A stretch of 50,404 nucleotides of DNA from Bacteroidota bacterium (GCA_002686705.1 NYYH01000013.1:14175-64578); one strand, 5' to 3'; positions 36,122 through 45,115 are shown, numbered from the stretch's first letter. Notes: a model not told the origin generated them from the sequence alone. Translations and numbers: made by a program.

Positions 36122-37654
36122 TTAATTTTCAATTGATAAATTTTCCTGAAGCTCTTTTGGGATAAATGAAGTATTATTCTCAAAATCCCATAGTGACTGA
36201 ACTTTCATATTTATAATTTCGAGTTTGTAATTTATGAGAGCATTAACCAGACTCGTTTTTTTGTCTGATAACTGATTCTGAAACCGCTGAAGATCAATGC
36301 TCGTTAGATCACCATTCTGATATCTCTCCAGGTTAATTTCGTATGTGAGCTGTGCGTTTTTTTCGTTTTGCCTTGCGATTTCAATTTGATTGACAAGGTT
36401 TTGTAGGTTGCGATACGTTTGTCGGATATTAATGATAATATTATTTTTCTGATCTTCAAGGTCAATTTGCTTCGATTGTATTTCAATTTCCGCAGCTTTA
36501 ATATTTGCTTTTCTTTCGCCCCAGTCGTAAAGAGGAATTTTAAATGTAATACCAAACGCAGGACTTGGTGTTGTTTTATCATAAATACTTGTAAAAGACT
36601 CATTATAACCATCTATACCAACCGAAAGTCTTATGTCGCCACGAAACTCATTTTGAGATGACGTTTCGGTTAGACTAAACTCTGCCATTTTAAGATCAAT
36701 ATTTCTTTGCGTTAGCTCAAGTCGTTGGCTTAGTCCGTTTTCTATGGCTTTTTCAAGATTTACATAAATTAGTTTAAAATCTATATCCGATTTAACACTA
36801 ACCTTATCAAAGAGAGACATTCCTATTAGTAGCTTAAACTGATCCTGTGAATTCTCTAGATCTACTTTACTGTTATCAAGGCTGGATTGACTTGTTGCGT
36901 AATTTAACTCTCCTTGTAACAGCTCTTCTTTTGCAGATAATCCGGCCTCAACCTTACTTTGAATTATTTCTAAACTAACCTTCTGGTTTTCAAATTCTTC
37001 TTTTGCGATCTGAACGGCAGTTTCTTTTTGATAAACTGAGTAAAATGCCTGATTTACTCTATACTCCATATTTAGCATTTCAATTGCATAAGCCATAGTT
37101 GCTGTTTCCAAGTTTAGCCTTATTCTATCCAAGTTAAGTTTTAATCGGTTATATGTGAAAATGGGCTGGTCATAGTTAACAAAGAGAGAGTTATTAAAGG
37201 ACTTAGTAACATTTGTTGAAGATGATTCTGAATAGTTGTCCTTATATCCAAAAACATTTTGAATTGTAATCAGCCCATCAGTAAATTTAACTGGTTGCGA
37301 AATGCTAAGGCTGGCCTCTGCCTCTTTCCTTTCAGTAGTATACCATTTTGATGTTATTTCATCATAAACATCTCCTTTAGAGTAGCTTGCCGGTGTAATG
37401 TTGAGAAAGAAATTAGATTTCAGAGAAGCAAGCTGTGCATTCAGATACTCCTTGTTTTTTTCCATATTGTACCTCGATTTTTGAATAGCAGGACTATTCT
37501 GCCCGGCTATTTCCATCGATTGATCAAGAGTTAAAAGTCTCTCTTCGCTGGTAGGCAGGGGTTGTGAAAACAAATATCCCTGGCTAATTAACAAACATGT
37601 TAATATTATTGGTTTAACAATTTGCATAATCATTATTTTTAATTTTCTATCCAT
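36122..37654 (-). CDS. TolC-family outer membrane efflux protein
   Basis: A 510-residue outer membrane channel subunit with two OEP repeats. It has a signal peptide (IVKPIILTCLLISQGYLFSQ) followed by LLTLDQSMEIAGQNSPAI. The first helical repeat holds YRVNQAFYSVYQKETAVQIA and GLSAKEELLQGELNYATSQS. The second holds IRQTYRNLQNLVNQIEIARQ and RYQNGDLTSIDLQRFQNQLS. The chosen ATG at 37654 overlaps the upstream permease gene by 16 bp; ATG 37633, just after that gene's stop, would drop seven residues and is equally possible. It forms the exit duct shared by the RND pumps and possibly by the ABC parts of this locus. Confidence 0.93.
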   Translation of the reverse strand: MDRKLKIMIMQIVKPIILTCLLISQGYLFSQPLPTSEERLLTLDQSMEIAGQNSPAIQKSRYNMEKNKEYLNAQLASLKSNFFLNITPASYSKGDVYDEITSKWYTTERKEAEASLSISQPVKFTDGLITIQNVFGYKDNYSESSSTNVTKSFNNSLFVNYDQPIFTYNRLKLNLDRIRLNLETATMAYAIEMLNMEYRVNQAFYSVYQKETAVQIAKEEFENQKVSLEIIQSKVEAGLSAKEELLQGELNYATSQSSLDNSKVDLENSQDQFKLLIGMSLFDKVSVKSDIDFKLIYVNLEKAIENGLSQRLELTQRNIDLKMAEFSLTETSSQNEFRGDIRLSVGIDGYNESFTSIYDKTTPSPAFGITFKIPLYDWGERKANIKAAEIEIQSKQIDLEDQKNNIIINIRQTYRNLQNLVNQIEIARQNEKNAQLTYEINLERYQNGDLTSIDLQRFQNQLSDKKTSLVNALINYKLEIINMKVQSLWDFENNTSFIPKELQENLSIEN

Positions 37655-40600
37655 TTAATTGCATCGGCAAAAATCATTGGGCCAACTGAACTATTGCTTA
37701 ATTCAACCTTTGCTGTTGATGGTGTAATAAAGAATGTTCCAAGATAATTCCAACCGTCCTCAAGATCGCTGTCGGTCAAATGTATTTTTTCAACACCTCC
37801 TTCATGATACACCTTAAAATTGTAGTCAGATTTTTTTGAACGTCTTCCCATGTTTGAAAAATTTACATTTATTTTCTCAACATGACAATAAACATCATAA
37901 TATCCATTATTTTTTATTGGTGCTGTCCAGGTAGCGGTCCGGTCGTCTTGACCACTACGAGTATACATTGCAGAACGTACATATTTGCCATAAAAACCAG
38001 ACCTTAGTACCCTCTGCCATTCTGATGGCGGTCTCCACCACCTTATTCTTGAGAATCCGTATCCAGGATCCTTTTTATCATCTATAAGAGTCTTTAAATA
38101 GCTCTTTTTGATTTCATGAAAATAATTGAATGTACTGTCATCATTATCAACAATGATTTCACCTTCAACTAACATGTTATCAAAAGGTTCGCCATTAGCC
38201 AAACTATCAATAACCGTAACTTTTTTGGTTTCATTAAATGCGCCAAAATCATAAATGATGTTATTGGGAAGGTTTAGTGAAATATGTGTAAAAATATTCA
38301 TTCTAACAGGCTCTGTAGAAAATACAAAACCAACCTCTTTTGCTGACTCTGCCGGAATATAGACTTTTTTCGAGAAATCGGGTGGGCTATCTCTATTACT
38401 GCCACGATCGTTCGGATCATAAAGATCGATGTTTATGGTAATAATGCCGTCAGTTTCTTCAGGATTTGATATTTTAAACTTAATTTGATATTTAGTATGC
38501 TCTCCTACCATAACCTTATAGGTTTCTACATCTTTTACAAGAAAACCGGGTAAACTAGGTTCATAATACCAGTTGTTAACTTTATCAATAATAGTCTCGT
38601 TAAAGTTGCTTATCATGGCAGAATCGAAAGAGGAAAGGCTAATAGATTTTTGTTTATTGGAAATAACAAGTTCGTCGAGAAGCGAATTAAATTCTTCATC
38701 ACCATAGCGAGCTCGTAAAACTGAAAATAAGTAATTGCCTTTTGCAATTATTAGTTCATAATTAGAAATACTCTCATTGTCATTGTCAGACGTTTTATGC
38801 AATTTGGAATGTTCAGCAAGAGAGTTTCGTTTTAATTCAAGATTTATTCGTTCACTTTTACTTAGATCGGTAAAATACCAACGGTAGGAGGAAATAGGAT
38901 TTGAATATCTATCTTTCAAATAAGTTTGTAATGACAAGCTTAGGGCAGGCCATTTTTCTGAGTCTAAGGATGTAACAAAAGTAAGGTAGTTTGGAAACAG
39001 CGACAGAGTATTTCTGTCCATGCCACGGAACATATACCATTCGCTATGAGGAGCCATGAAATTACCTCTTGTAAATCGTTTAAATATTCTTGATTGCAAC
39101 TCAAGTGGTCCTACTTCTTCATTGTTTCTGTTCATATTCCTTTCTGTTCTTCTCAATCGTTTTTTGAAATCAGTTTCTTCCAATACGACACCTTTTTCAA
39201 TGTAGAAAGTTATTTCAGGTTGAACTGCATCGCTTGTTAGTGACCAAATATGTTTATCGAGGGCAAATTGAACCGGTACTTCGGCAAGCGAAAAACGTTT
39301 AAACGGATATTCAAATCCTATTTGTGTTTCATACTCATTTTTCAGGTCCCTAATAATTCCGGGAAGGCTATCGTTTATATCGTTGAAATACTCTTTGTAG
39401 TAATCGTTACCAGCAATTGTAAATAAGTTATAATCAATTGAGTCAACATTAACTGAATAGTTAATATAATCGCCAATAAGTAAGCTAATTTGGGGTAATG
39501 GAACATCAGTGTAGAACTGAAAAACGCCTGGTTCAGGTTGTGTGCTAGTACCCTGTGAAATAGCATATAAATTTGAATCGGTAGTAACGGTTAATGAATA
39601 ATTGGTAAATCCTGGTGTATAACTTGAAGGACTTTCTGATGCATATCCCACTCCTGCAATTGGATACCAAAGTGCTTCACGTGTTAACAAAACAAAATCA
39701 TTATCAAGATAAGCATATCGCTTTTTAATCCTGAAAATCTCAAATGAAAAGTTGTCCTTGAAATCCTCCAGGTTTTGATCCAGAAAGCATGTATTTTCAT
39801 TAATTGTACCTGCGTAATTTAAAGTAATCTGTTGCTTCTCATTAGGTGTTATTCCTCCTGGGACAACTATTTTTAGTAGTTGTAATTCTCTGATTACTGG
39901 CACATTTAGGCTGTCAACTTTCACATTATTAACTTTTAAAGATGGGTTAAGGCTAAAGATGAGAGTATCTATTGTTTGCTTGTGATTATTTGTGACAGTA
40001 AGTTTCGCTTTTGCTTCGATTTGGGTACCAACGTGTGATAAGTTGATATTGCAAGAATCAACGTTAACTTTTGCATAGTTAAAATATTGGTTGTTTAAAT
40101 CTATGAGCTGCTTTTTGAATCTTATTATACTTTTCTTATTGTCAATATAGCTATAAGTAGTATATGCACCTGCTAATAGAAAGAAAAGTGATATATAAAT
40201 TGGAAATGATGTGAATTTTTTTGATTGGGGAAGCCTGTCGAGTTTTGTTATAGTGAAAAAAATTAAAGCAATACCAATAAATAAATAAATACCTCTATGG
40301 ATTAGTACTTCATTAAAATTTCCAAAACCCCCTATTGTTGAATTCATCATTGGGACCTGGTATGCAATAAAGTCGAAAACATGATAGAATTTAGTATTAA
40401 GATAGAATACCGAAACGGCAATATATCCTAATAGTAGTATAAAAGTTACAGCCTGATTTTTAGTGATTATCATCACAAAAAATGATAGGCCAAGAATGTA
40501 AACCAAAGTAGGGATACTTATAAGAAGTGGGTAATATAAATATTCAAAAATTCCCTGAGAAGCATCACTACTTAGAAACGAAAAACCTATTCCTTCTATA

Positions 40601-40977
40601 AGGATAATGAGGTTTAAAATTAGAAATACAGTTAATATTCCAAATGCTTTACCAAGGATATATTCAGCATTCGTCATCGATCGTGCATAAATAACCTCGA
40701 TAGTATCGTTTTTTCTGTCTTGTTTTAAAAACTCAGATGCAAGAAACACAGCAACAATAGCCTGGCCCAGATTTAGTAGTAGCAGATTTGTATAGGGTAA
40801 TGAAGCAGGTAATGCTCTGTAAATGAACGGAGCTCCACTTTGTGCTATGTTAGCGGCTATGTTAAAGATACCAATGAAAAAAATAGATAGTCCTGCAAAA
40901 ATTCTAAAAAACCAACCACGTAGCAAAGTACGCATCTCGTAATGAGCAATCGTTAGTAATTTATGAATTGATATCAT
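37639..40977 (-). CDS. ABC-2 permease fused to degenerate M1-like and golvesin-like domains
   Basis: An 1112-residue protein in three parts. Residues 1 to about 275 form an ABC-2 permease: N-terminal IAHYEMRTLLRGWFFRIFAG, then FLASEFLKQDRKNDTIEVIY and helices up to FPIYISLFFLLAGAYTTY. Residues about 300-880 resemble the extracytoplasmic gluzincin (M1 aminopeptidase-like) region of Bacteroidota ABC permease/M1 fusions, but no HExxH motif exists, so it should not be a peptidase. Residues about 960-1112 look like a golvesin C-terminal carbohydrate-binding-like domain: TATWTAPIKNNGYYDVYCHV, then DGWNYLGTFFI and FADAIKWIEN. It lies 5 bp after its ATPase gene and overlaps the TolC gene. It may push or gate substrate in the periplasm. 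The function is inferred only. Confidence 0.8.
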   Translation of the reverse strand: MISIHKLLTIAHYEMRTLLRGWFFRIFAGLSIFFIGIFNIAANIAQSGAPFIYRALPASLPYTNLLLLNLGQAIVAVFLASEFLKQDRKNDTIEVIYARSMTNAEYILGKAFGILTVFLILNLIILIEGIGFSFLSSDASQGIFEYLYYPLLISIPTLVYILGLSFFVMIITKNQAVTFILLLGYIAVSVFYLNTKFYHVFDFIAYQVPMMNSTIGGFGNFNEVLIHRGIYLFIGIALIFFTITKLDRLPQSKKFTSFPIYISLFFLLAGAYTTYSYIDNKKSIIRFKKQLIDLNNQYFNYAKVNVDSCNINLSHVGTQIEAKAKLTVTNNHKQTIDTLIFSLNPSLKVNNVKVDSLNVPVIRELQLLKIVVPGGITPNEKQQITLNYAGTINENTCFLDQNLEDFKDNFSFEIFRIKKRYAYLDNDFVLLTREALWYPIAGVGYASESPSSYTPGFTNYSLTVTTDSNLYAISQGTSTQPEPGVFQFYTDVPLPQISLLIGDYINYSVNVDSIDYNLFTIAGNDYYKEYFNDINDSLPGIIRDLKNEYETQIGFEYPFKRFSLAEVPVQFALDKHIWSLTSDAVQPEITFYIEKGVVLEETDFKKRLRRTERNMNRNNEEVGPLELQSRIFKRFTRGNFMAPHSEWYMFRGMDRNTLSLFPNYLTFVTSLDSEKWPALSLSLQTYLKDRYSNPISSYRWYFTDLSKSERINLELKRNSLAEHSKLHKTSDNDNESISNYELIIAKGNYLFSVLRARYGDEEFNSLLDELVISNKQKSISLSSFDSAMISNFNETIIDKVNNWYYEPSLPGFLVKDVETYKVMVGEHTKYQIKFKISNPEETDGIITINIDLYDPNDRGSNRDSPPDFSKKVYIPAESAKEVGFVFSTEPVRMNIFTHISLNLPNNIIYDFGAFNETKKVTVIDSLANGEPFDNMLVEGEIIVDNDDSTFNYFHEIKKSYLKTLIDDKKDPGYGFSRIRWWRPPSEWQRVLRSGFYGKYVRSAMYTRSGQDDRTATWTAPIKNNGYYDVYCHVEKINVNFSNMGRRSKKSDYNFKVYHEGGVEKIHLTDSDLEDGWNYLGTFFITPSTAKVELSNSSVGPMIFADAIKWIEN

Positions 40978-40982
40978 CTATG

Positions 40983-41867
40983 TTAGTTTTTGTTACTCAA
41001 ATATTCCATAAAATATACATATGCATGCTCAAGTGTAGGCTCAATCTCTTCAGCATAAAAATCTGTAACACTATCAGCAACAAACTGAACATCCCATCCT
41101 GCATCAGTTGGTATAGTAGAGATAACTGGATATTTGTGTTTTAAAATATCGTACTCGGTACCTGATGTATTTATGCGCCAAACATGTCCTTTGGCTTTAT
41201 CGATAAGTTCTTCAGGAGATCCATTAAAACTAAGTATTCCATTATCTAACAGAGCCATTCCCTGACAAATGCTTGATATATCTCCAACAATATGGGTTGA
41301 CAGAACAATTATTGCATCATGCCTGCTAATGTCAGACATTATATTTCTAAACCTGATTCTTTCTTCTGGATCAAGACCAGTGGTTGGTTCATCTACTACA
41401 AGTATTTTTGGATCACCAATTAGCGCCTGGGCAATTCCAAGTCGACGCTTCATCCCTCCCGAAAGTTGATCTGCATTACGTTCGCGTACATCGAATAATC
41501 CAACTTTTTCTAACCACAAATCAACTTTTTGAAGGCGTTGTTTTTTGTTTTTCATTCCAGAAAGTCGTGCTGCGTAATCAAGAAATTCCCATGTACGAAG
41601 TTTTGTGAAAAATCTGAAGTCCTGTGGAAGGTATCCTAGCATTTCTCTTATTTCGCCTCTGCTTTTTCCCAGGTCAAGTTCATTGATATACACCTCGCCA
41701 TTTGTAGGCTTCATCAGTGTAACTAATATTCGCATAAGCGTTGATTTCCCTGCACCATTTGGACCTAGTAAACCAAACATGCCGCTTTCAATCTCAAGGT
41801 TTATGTCATTGAGGGCATGTTTACCGTTATCATATACTTTGTTCAGTTTTTGTATAGATATATTCAT
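40983..41867 (-). CDS. ABC transporter ATP-binding protein
   Basis: A 294-residue ATPase of the CcmA/DrrA class. It shows Walker A GLLGPNGAGKSTLMRI (about residues 33-48), Q-loop GYLPQDFRFF, signature LSGGMKRRLGIAQ (about 132), Walker B ILVVDEPTTGLDP (about 154-166) and the switch His in VLSTHIVGDI. A C-terminal extension of about 80 residues ends in LEHAYVYFMEYL, like the LEDAYLYLLKK end of the ATPase part of the RND-ABC fusion; the two domains are clearly related. It energises the ABC-2/M1-like permease encoded 5 bp downstream. It is the first gene of the export locus. Confidence 0.95.
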   Translation of the reverse strand: MNISIQKLNKVYDNGKHALNDINLEIESGMFGLLGPNGAGKSTLMRILVTLMKPTNGEVYINELDLGKSRGEIREMLGYLPQDFRFFTKLRTWEFLDYAARLSGMKNKKQRLQKVDLWLEKVGLFDVRERNADQLSGGMKRRLGIAQALIGDPKILVVDEPTTGLDPEERIRFRNIMSDISRHDAIIVLSTHIVGDISSICQGMALLDNGILSFNGSPEELIDKAKGHVWRINTSGTEYDILKHKYPVISTIPTDAGWDVQFVADSVTDFYAEEIEPTLEHAYVYFMEYLSNKN

Positions 41868-41957
41868 ACGGTAGTTTTATTCAGTTCGAATCCGTCTAAT
41901 ATTCTCATTAGTTGCTTTTAAATAACTATTTGCTAATCATTTTGTTGTAATAATTGG

Positions 41958-41965
41958 CAAAATTA
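41958..41965 (-). promoter_or_regulatory. Putative -7 box of the export operon
   Basis: On the minus strand this reads TAATTTTG followed by CC, fitting TAnnTTTG, 91 bp upstream of the first gene of the ABC/RND locus. A TTG (complement of CAA at 41990-41992) lies 24 bp further upstream, slightly too far for a typical -33 element. Confidence 0.4.
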
Positions 41966-42037
41966 TAATGCTGTACTATTCTCATATTCCAATAAACAAT
42001 TATAGTTATTTATTATTCGTGTTCTTAATCAATAACC

Positions 42038-42445
42038 TTAAATTTTCATGTCATCAATAGTTCCTTCTTCTTCAAAATCAAAATCTATTAACATAGCTTT
42101 TTGATATAAACAATCTGAAGAAATACATTCAGTGTCAAAAGGTATATCATCAATATATCTGTCTTCGTCAAGTTGAAAATCAATAGAAACAGCTTGTTTG
42201 TATAGACAATCACTGGTTACACATTCTGTATTAAACGGAATATCTTCAATATACTCTTCATCTTCAAAATTAAATTCTGCGAGATTTTGTTCTGATATAA
42301 TATTAGTAAAAACTTCATTTGTGTTAAAAGGAATATCATCAATATATTTTTCTTCTGTAAAGTTAAATACTGAAGCGTTGAGATTTAATGAAAATAGTAT
42401 TGTTAGTGTAACAATTAGCGAGGTGGTTTTTACTAGAGTTTTCAT
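42038..42445 (-). CDS. Small secreted protein with YIDDIPFNT repeats
   Basis: A 135-residue protein starting at ATG 42445 (KTLVKTTSLIVTLTILFSL); the frame is open to 42478, but the signal peptide begins here and a good promoter lies just upstream. After the signal peptide come three full repeats of 31-32 residues and one worn copy. Their cores are FNFTEEKYIDDIPFNT, FNFEDEEYIEDIPFNT, FQLDEDRYIDDIPFDT and FDFEEEGTIDDMKI. Repeats 2 and 3 also share a C-[IV]-[TS]-S-D-C-L-Y segment, so a disulfide is likely. The mature protein is very acidic. It has no T9SS domain. A relative lies at 47688-48047. I do not recognise a function. Confidence 0.8.
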   Translation of the reverse strand: MKTLVKTTSLIVTLTILFSLNLNASVFNFTEEKYIDDIPFNTNEVFTNIISEQNLAEFNFEDEEYIEDIPFNTECVTSDCLYKQAVSIDFQLDEDRYIDDIPFDTECISSDCLYQKAMLIDFDFEEEGTIDDMKI

Positions 42446-42475
42446 TTTCTTAATTTTAAAGTAATTAATTATCAG

Positions 42476-42506
42476 CAAAAATAAATGTAGATATACTATC
42501 TGGAAA
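42476..42506 (-). promoter_or_regulatory. Promoter of the YIDDIPFNT-repeat gene
   Basis: On the minus strand a -7 box TATTTTTG (42483-42476) follows a -33 element TTTC (42506-42503) with a 19-bp spacer. This agrees with the Bacteroidota sigma-A consensus TTTG-N19-TAnnTTTG apart from one base in the -33 element. It supports the start at 42445, with a leader of about 25 bases. Confidence 0.6.
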
Positions 42507-42604
42507 TGATTATTAGGTGAATGGCGTTGATTATTCGGTGAGTGGTGGATTTTTACTATTCACCCAATTATTAATGATTACTTTTGTTATCAAATTGATT
42601 GCGG

Positions 42605-43081
42605 ATGTCAAAAAAGTTATCGAAGAATATTGATTATTTTGAAGAATATCACATTCTTGCCATTGTAAGTCATTTAAAGGATTACAATTTGTGCTATCAC
42701 ATAAACCTCGACCTAGCACTTGATTTAGTCAAATATGAAGACTTGATTTTTGCTCTTCCTTCTGTTGAAGAAAGTAGCTTTTCGTGGTACTATTTTGCAG
42801 ATAAGGTAAGTCGTACATTCTATTATTTAATCGGTAATAAAGGAGAAAATAGCAACTTAATATCATCACAAAAGACTGTTGATTATTTTTTTCTTATTAA
42901 AAATCCTGTAAATTATCAGTTAATAAAATCTATTGCAAGCAGGCTTAGGACAATACCAAACATTACTGCTGTTTTTGATTTTAATATTAGGCAATTCAAG
43001 GATATGGACCTCCTGCTCGAAACCAATGAACTACATGAATTGGAGTATATTAATAGACGTCTCTCTAAAGATAGTTTGTAG
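42605..43081 (+). CDS. IPExxxVDY-family protein
   Basis: A 158-residue protein from ATG 42605; an in-frame TTG two codons earlier is less likely. The N-terminal part YHILAIVSHLKDYNLCYHIN and the later SSQKTVDYFFLIKNPVN match the small Bacteroidota family named after its IPExxxVDY motif, although here the motif is altered to ISSQKTVDY. The C-terminal TAVFDFNIRQFKDMDLLLE is also usual. It is cytoplasmic with no known activity. It is divergent from the repeat-protein gene and is followed after 39 bp by a DUF1232 gene. The usual neighbour of this family, pyruvate kinase, is not present here. Confidence 0.65.
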   Translation: MSKKLSKNIDYFEEYHILAIVSHLKDYNLCYHINLDLALDLVKYEDLIFALPSVEESSFSWYYFADKVSRTFYYLIGNKGENSNLISSQKTVDYFFLIKNPVNYQLIKSIASRLRTIPNITAVFDFNIRQFKDMDLLLETNELHELEYINRRLSKDSL

Positions 43082-43120
43082 TGAAAGAAACAAATCAAAT
43101 CAAAATTCGTTAACGTTTAA

Positions 43121-43504
43121 ATGAAACTATTATCTAATCTTCAGCACTACATTGGGTATTATGATGAGGTACAACTTTTCAATAAACTCAGAGTTATTGG
43201 TAAAAAAATAGGGTCGCAAGTTATCTACTATGTGCTCATTATGTATATGTTGATAAGCGATTCAAAGATACCTATAAAGATAAGGTTAGTATTTATGGCA
43301 GCTTTAGGATATTTGATACTTCCTACGGATTTGGTTGCAGATTTAATTCCTGCTATTGGATTTACTGATGATATTGCATTTTTAACCTATGCTATAAGTA
43401 ATGCCCAGGAATATATTACTCCCGAAGTTAGAAATCGCGCAAAAGAAAAATTAGGGCAATGGATTAGTGATGATGCAGAAGATGCCGATATTGTTGATGT
43501 ATAG
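43121..43504 (+). CDS. YkvA/DUF1232 membrane protein
   Basis: A 127-residue protein with the DUF1232 core IPIKIRLVFMAALGYLILPT then DLVADLIPAIGFTDDIAFLT, a helix-turn-helix membrane motif around LPxDLxPDxIP. The C-terminal tail is acidic (SDDAEDADIVDV). The family is widespread and its role is unknown. It lies 39 bp after the IPExxxVDY gene, likely on one transcript, and converges on pheS with only 3 bp between the stops. Confidence 0.87.
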   Translation: MKLLSNLQHYIGYYDEVQLFNKLRVIGKKIGSQVIYYVLIMYMLISDSKIPIKIRLVFMAALGYLILPTDLVADLIPAIGFTDDIAFLTYAISNAQEYITPEVRNRAKEKLGQWISDDAEDADIVDV

Positions 43505-43507
43505 ATT

Positions 43508-44530
43508 CTATATCGATGATTTGAACTGCTCAAGAAATCGTACATCATTTTCAAAAAATAAACGTAGGTCGCTTATTTGATATTTGAGCATTGTTATTCG
43601 TTCTATACCCATTCCAAAGGCAAACCCCGTATATTCTTTACTATTTATTTTACAAGAATCAAGAACGTTAGGATCAACCATACCACAGCCCAATATTTCA
43701 ACCCAGCCTGTATATTTACAAATATTGCAACCTTTGCCACCACAAATATTGCAAGATATATCCATTTCGGCTGAAGGTTCAGTAAATGGAAAGTAAGAAG
43801 GGCGAAACCTTGTTTTTGTTTCCTCGCCAAACAGTTCTTTTGCAAAATAGTAAAGGGTTTGTTTAAGATCGACAAATGATACATCTGTGTCAATATATAA
43901 TCCTTCCACCTGATGAAAAATACAGTGGGCTCTTGCAGAGATAGCCTCATTACGGAAAACCCGCCCAGGAGAAATGGTACGTATTGGGGGATCAGTGTTT
44001 TCCATAACCCTTACTTGAACAGAAGAAGTATGAGTACGAAGGGCAATATCAGGATCCTTTTCGATAAAAAATGTGTCCTGCATATCACGTGCTGGATGGT
44101 CCAAAGGGAAGTTAAGTGCTGAAAAATTATGGAAGTCATCCTCTATTTCAGGTCCTTCACTTACGGTAAACCCAATGCGTGCAAATATGTCGATTATGTT
44201 ATTTCGTACAATTGATAAAGGGTGCCTGGCTCCTAACGGTGAATCTGAAGGAAGTGTAAGATCAGGTTTATCTTTACTTTCGTTAGTATTTTCAAACCCC
44301 TTTTTTAATGAGACAATTTTCTCTTGAACTGTGATTTTTAAACCATTTATCAATTGTCCTATTTCTTTTCTTTGCTCGGGAGGAACGTTTTTGAAGTCGG
44401 AAAATAAGGCTGTGATTACACCTTTCTTGCTTAAATATTTTATTCTGAAATCTTCTAATTGTTCAATATTATTCGCATTAAATGCCTTCACATCTTTAAG
44501 TAGGTTTCCTATTCTTTCTTTCATTTTCAC
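43508..44530 (-). CDS. pheS: Phenylalanyl-tRNA synthetase alpha subunit
   Basis: A 340-residue class II aminoacyl-tRNA synthetase subunit. The N-terminal coiled coil (residues 1-90) contains RIKYLSKKGVITALFSDFKN. The catalytic core has HPLSIVRNNIIDIFARIGF, motif 2 RTHTSSVQVRVM with GRVFRNEAISARAHCIFHQV, and motif 3 GFAFGMGIERITMLKY. A CxxC pair region (CNICGGKGCNICKYTG) binds metal in Bacteroidota members. It joins Phe to tRNA-Phe together with PheT, which is not in this window. Length and domain order are normal. Confidence 0.97.
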   Translation of the reverse strand: MKMKERIGNLLKDVKAFNANNIEQLEDFRIKYLSKKGVITALFSDFKNVPPEQRKEIGQLINGLKITVQEKIVSLKKGFENTNESKDKPDLTLPSDSPLGARHPLSIVRNNIIDIFARIGFTVSEGPEIEDDFHNFSALNFPLDHPARDMQDTFFIEKDPDIALRTHTSSVQVRVMENTDPPIRTISPGRVFRNEAISARAHCIFHQVEGLYIDTDVSFVDLKQTLYYFAKELFGEETKTRFRPSYFPFTEPSAEMDISCNICGGKGCNICKYTGWVEILGCGMVDPNVLDSCKINSKEYTGFAFGMGIERITMLKYQISDLRLFFENDVRFLEQFKSSI

Positions 44531-44572
44531 TCCTTATTTATAACCGTAATTTACAGTTATTATAGAAAGTTA

Positions 44573-45115
44573 TTAATCTTCTATTTCTATTTTCATTGTA
44601 ACTGTTTCAACAGGAACATCTCCTCTTCCTGTTTGAACAGCAGCAATTTTGTCAACAACATCTAATCCCATAATAACCTCTCCAAAAATAGTATATCCAC
44701 CATCAAGATGTGGAGTACCTCTTTGGTTTTGTACAATGTAAAACTGACATCCTGAGGAATTTCTTTCTGGATTTACCTGATCACCCATACGTGCTGCAGC
44801 TAGTACCCCTTTTTTGTGAGAGTGGTTGGGAAGAATCTCAGCCTTAATAGTATATCCTGGATCAACTTTACCGTCTTTGTTATGACCACCCTGAATCATA
44901 AAGTTATTAATAACCCTGTGAAAAGGTGAATCTTCGTACCATCCTTCATTAACAAGTTTGATAAAATTATCACGGTGAAGAGGTGTATCGTTATTAAGTT
45001 TAACCGTAATATCGCCTAATGTTGTATGTATAACCGCAATGGTCTCAGGTTTTTCAGTTTGACCTACAAGTTGTATACTTAATATTAATCCGAGTATAAA
45101 AAAGATTTTCTTCAT
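44573..45115 (-). CDS. Cyclophilin-type peptidyl-prolyl isomerase, secreted
   Basis: A 180-residue protein from ATG 45115 (KKIFFILGLILSIQLVGQ), which gives a clean signal peptide; the frame is open to 45190 but the extra residues are unlike the family. The cyclophilin core shows IAVIHTTLGDITVKLNNDT, SPFHRVINNFMIQGG (catalytic Arg), ERNSSGCQFYIVQNQ and HLDGGYTIFGEVIMGLDVVD. It catalyses cis-trans isomerisation of proline bonds, here most likely in the periplasm. It lies between tdk and pheS, with short gaps and the same orientation. Confidence 0.94.
   Translation of the reverse strand: MKKIFFILGLILSIQLVGQTEKPETIAVIHTTLGDITVKLNNDTPLHRDNFIKLVNEGWYEDSPFHRVINNFMIQGGHNKDGKVDPGYTIKAEILPNHSHKKGVLAAARMGDQVNPERNSSGCQFYIVQNQRGTPHLDGGYTIFGEVIMGLDVVDKIAAVQTGRGDVPVETVTMKIEIED

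Noticed and set aside
41893..41906. TTCGAATCCG, resembling a tRNA T-loop, upstream of the ABC ATPase gene
   Set aside because: No matching anticodon or D arm precedes it and no acceptor stem with CCA follows; the left flank is the ABC ATPase coding sequence.
42512..42567. GGTGAAT ... ATTCACC inverted repeat between the repeat protein and IPExxxVDY genes
   Set aside because: Arms of only seven bases lie about 40 bp apart with no extension; too weak to call an operator or element.
43500..43520. TATAGATTCTATA palindrome at the convergent ends of the DUF1232 and pheS genes
   Set aside because: Short, AT-only and overlapping stop codons; expected by chance in DNA of this composition.
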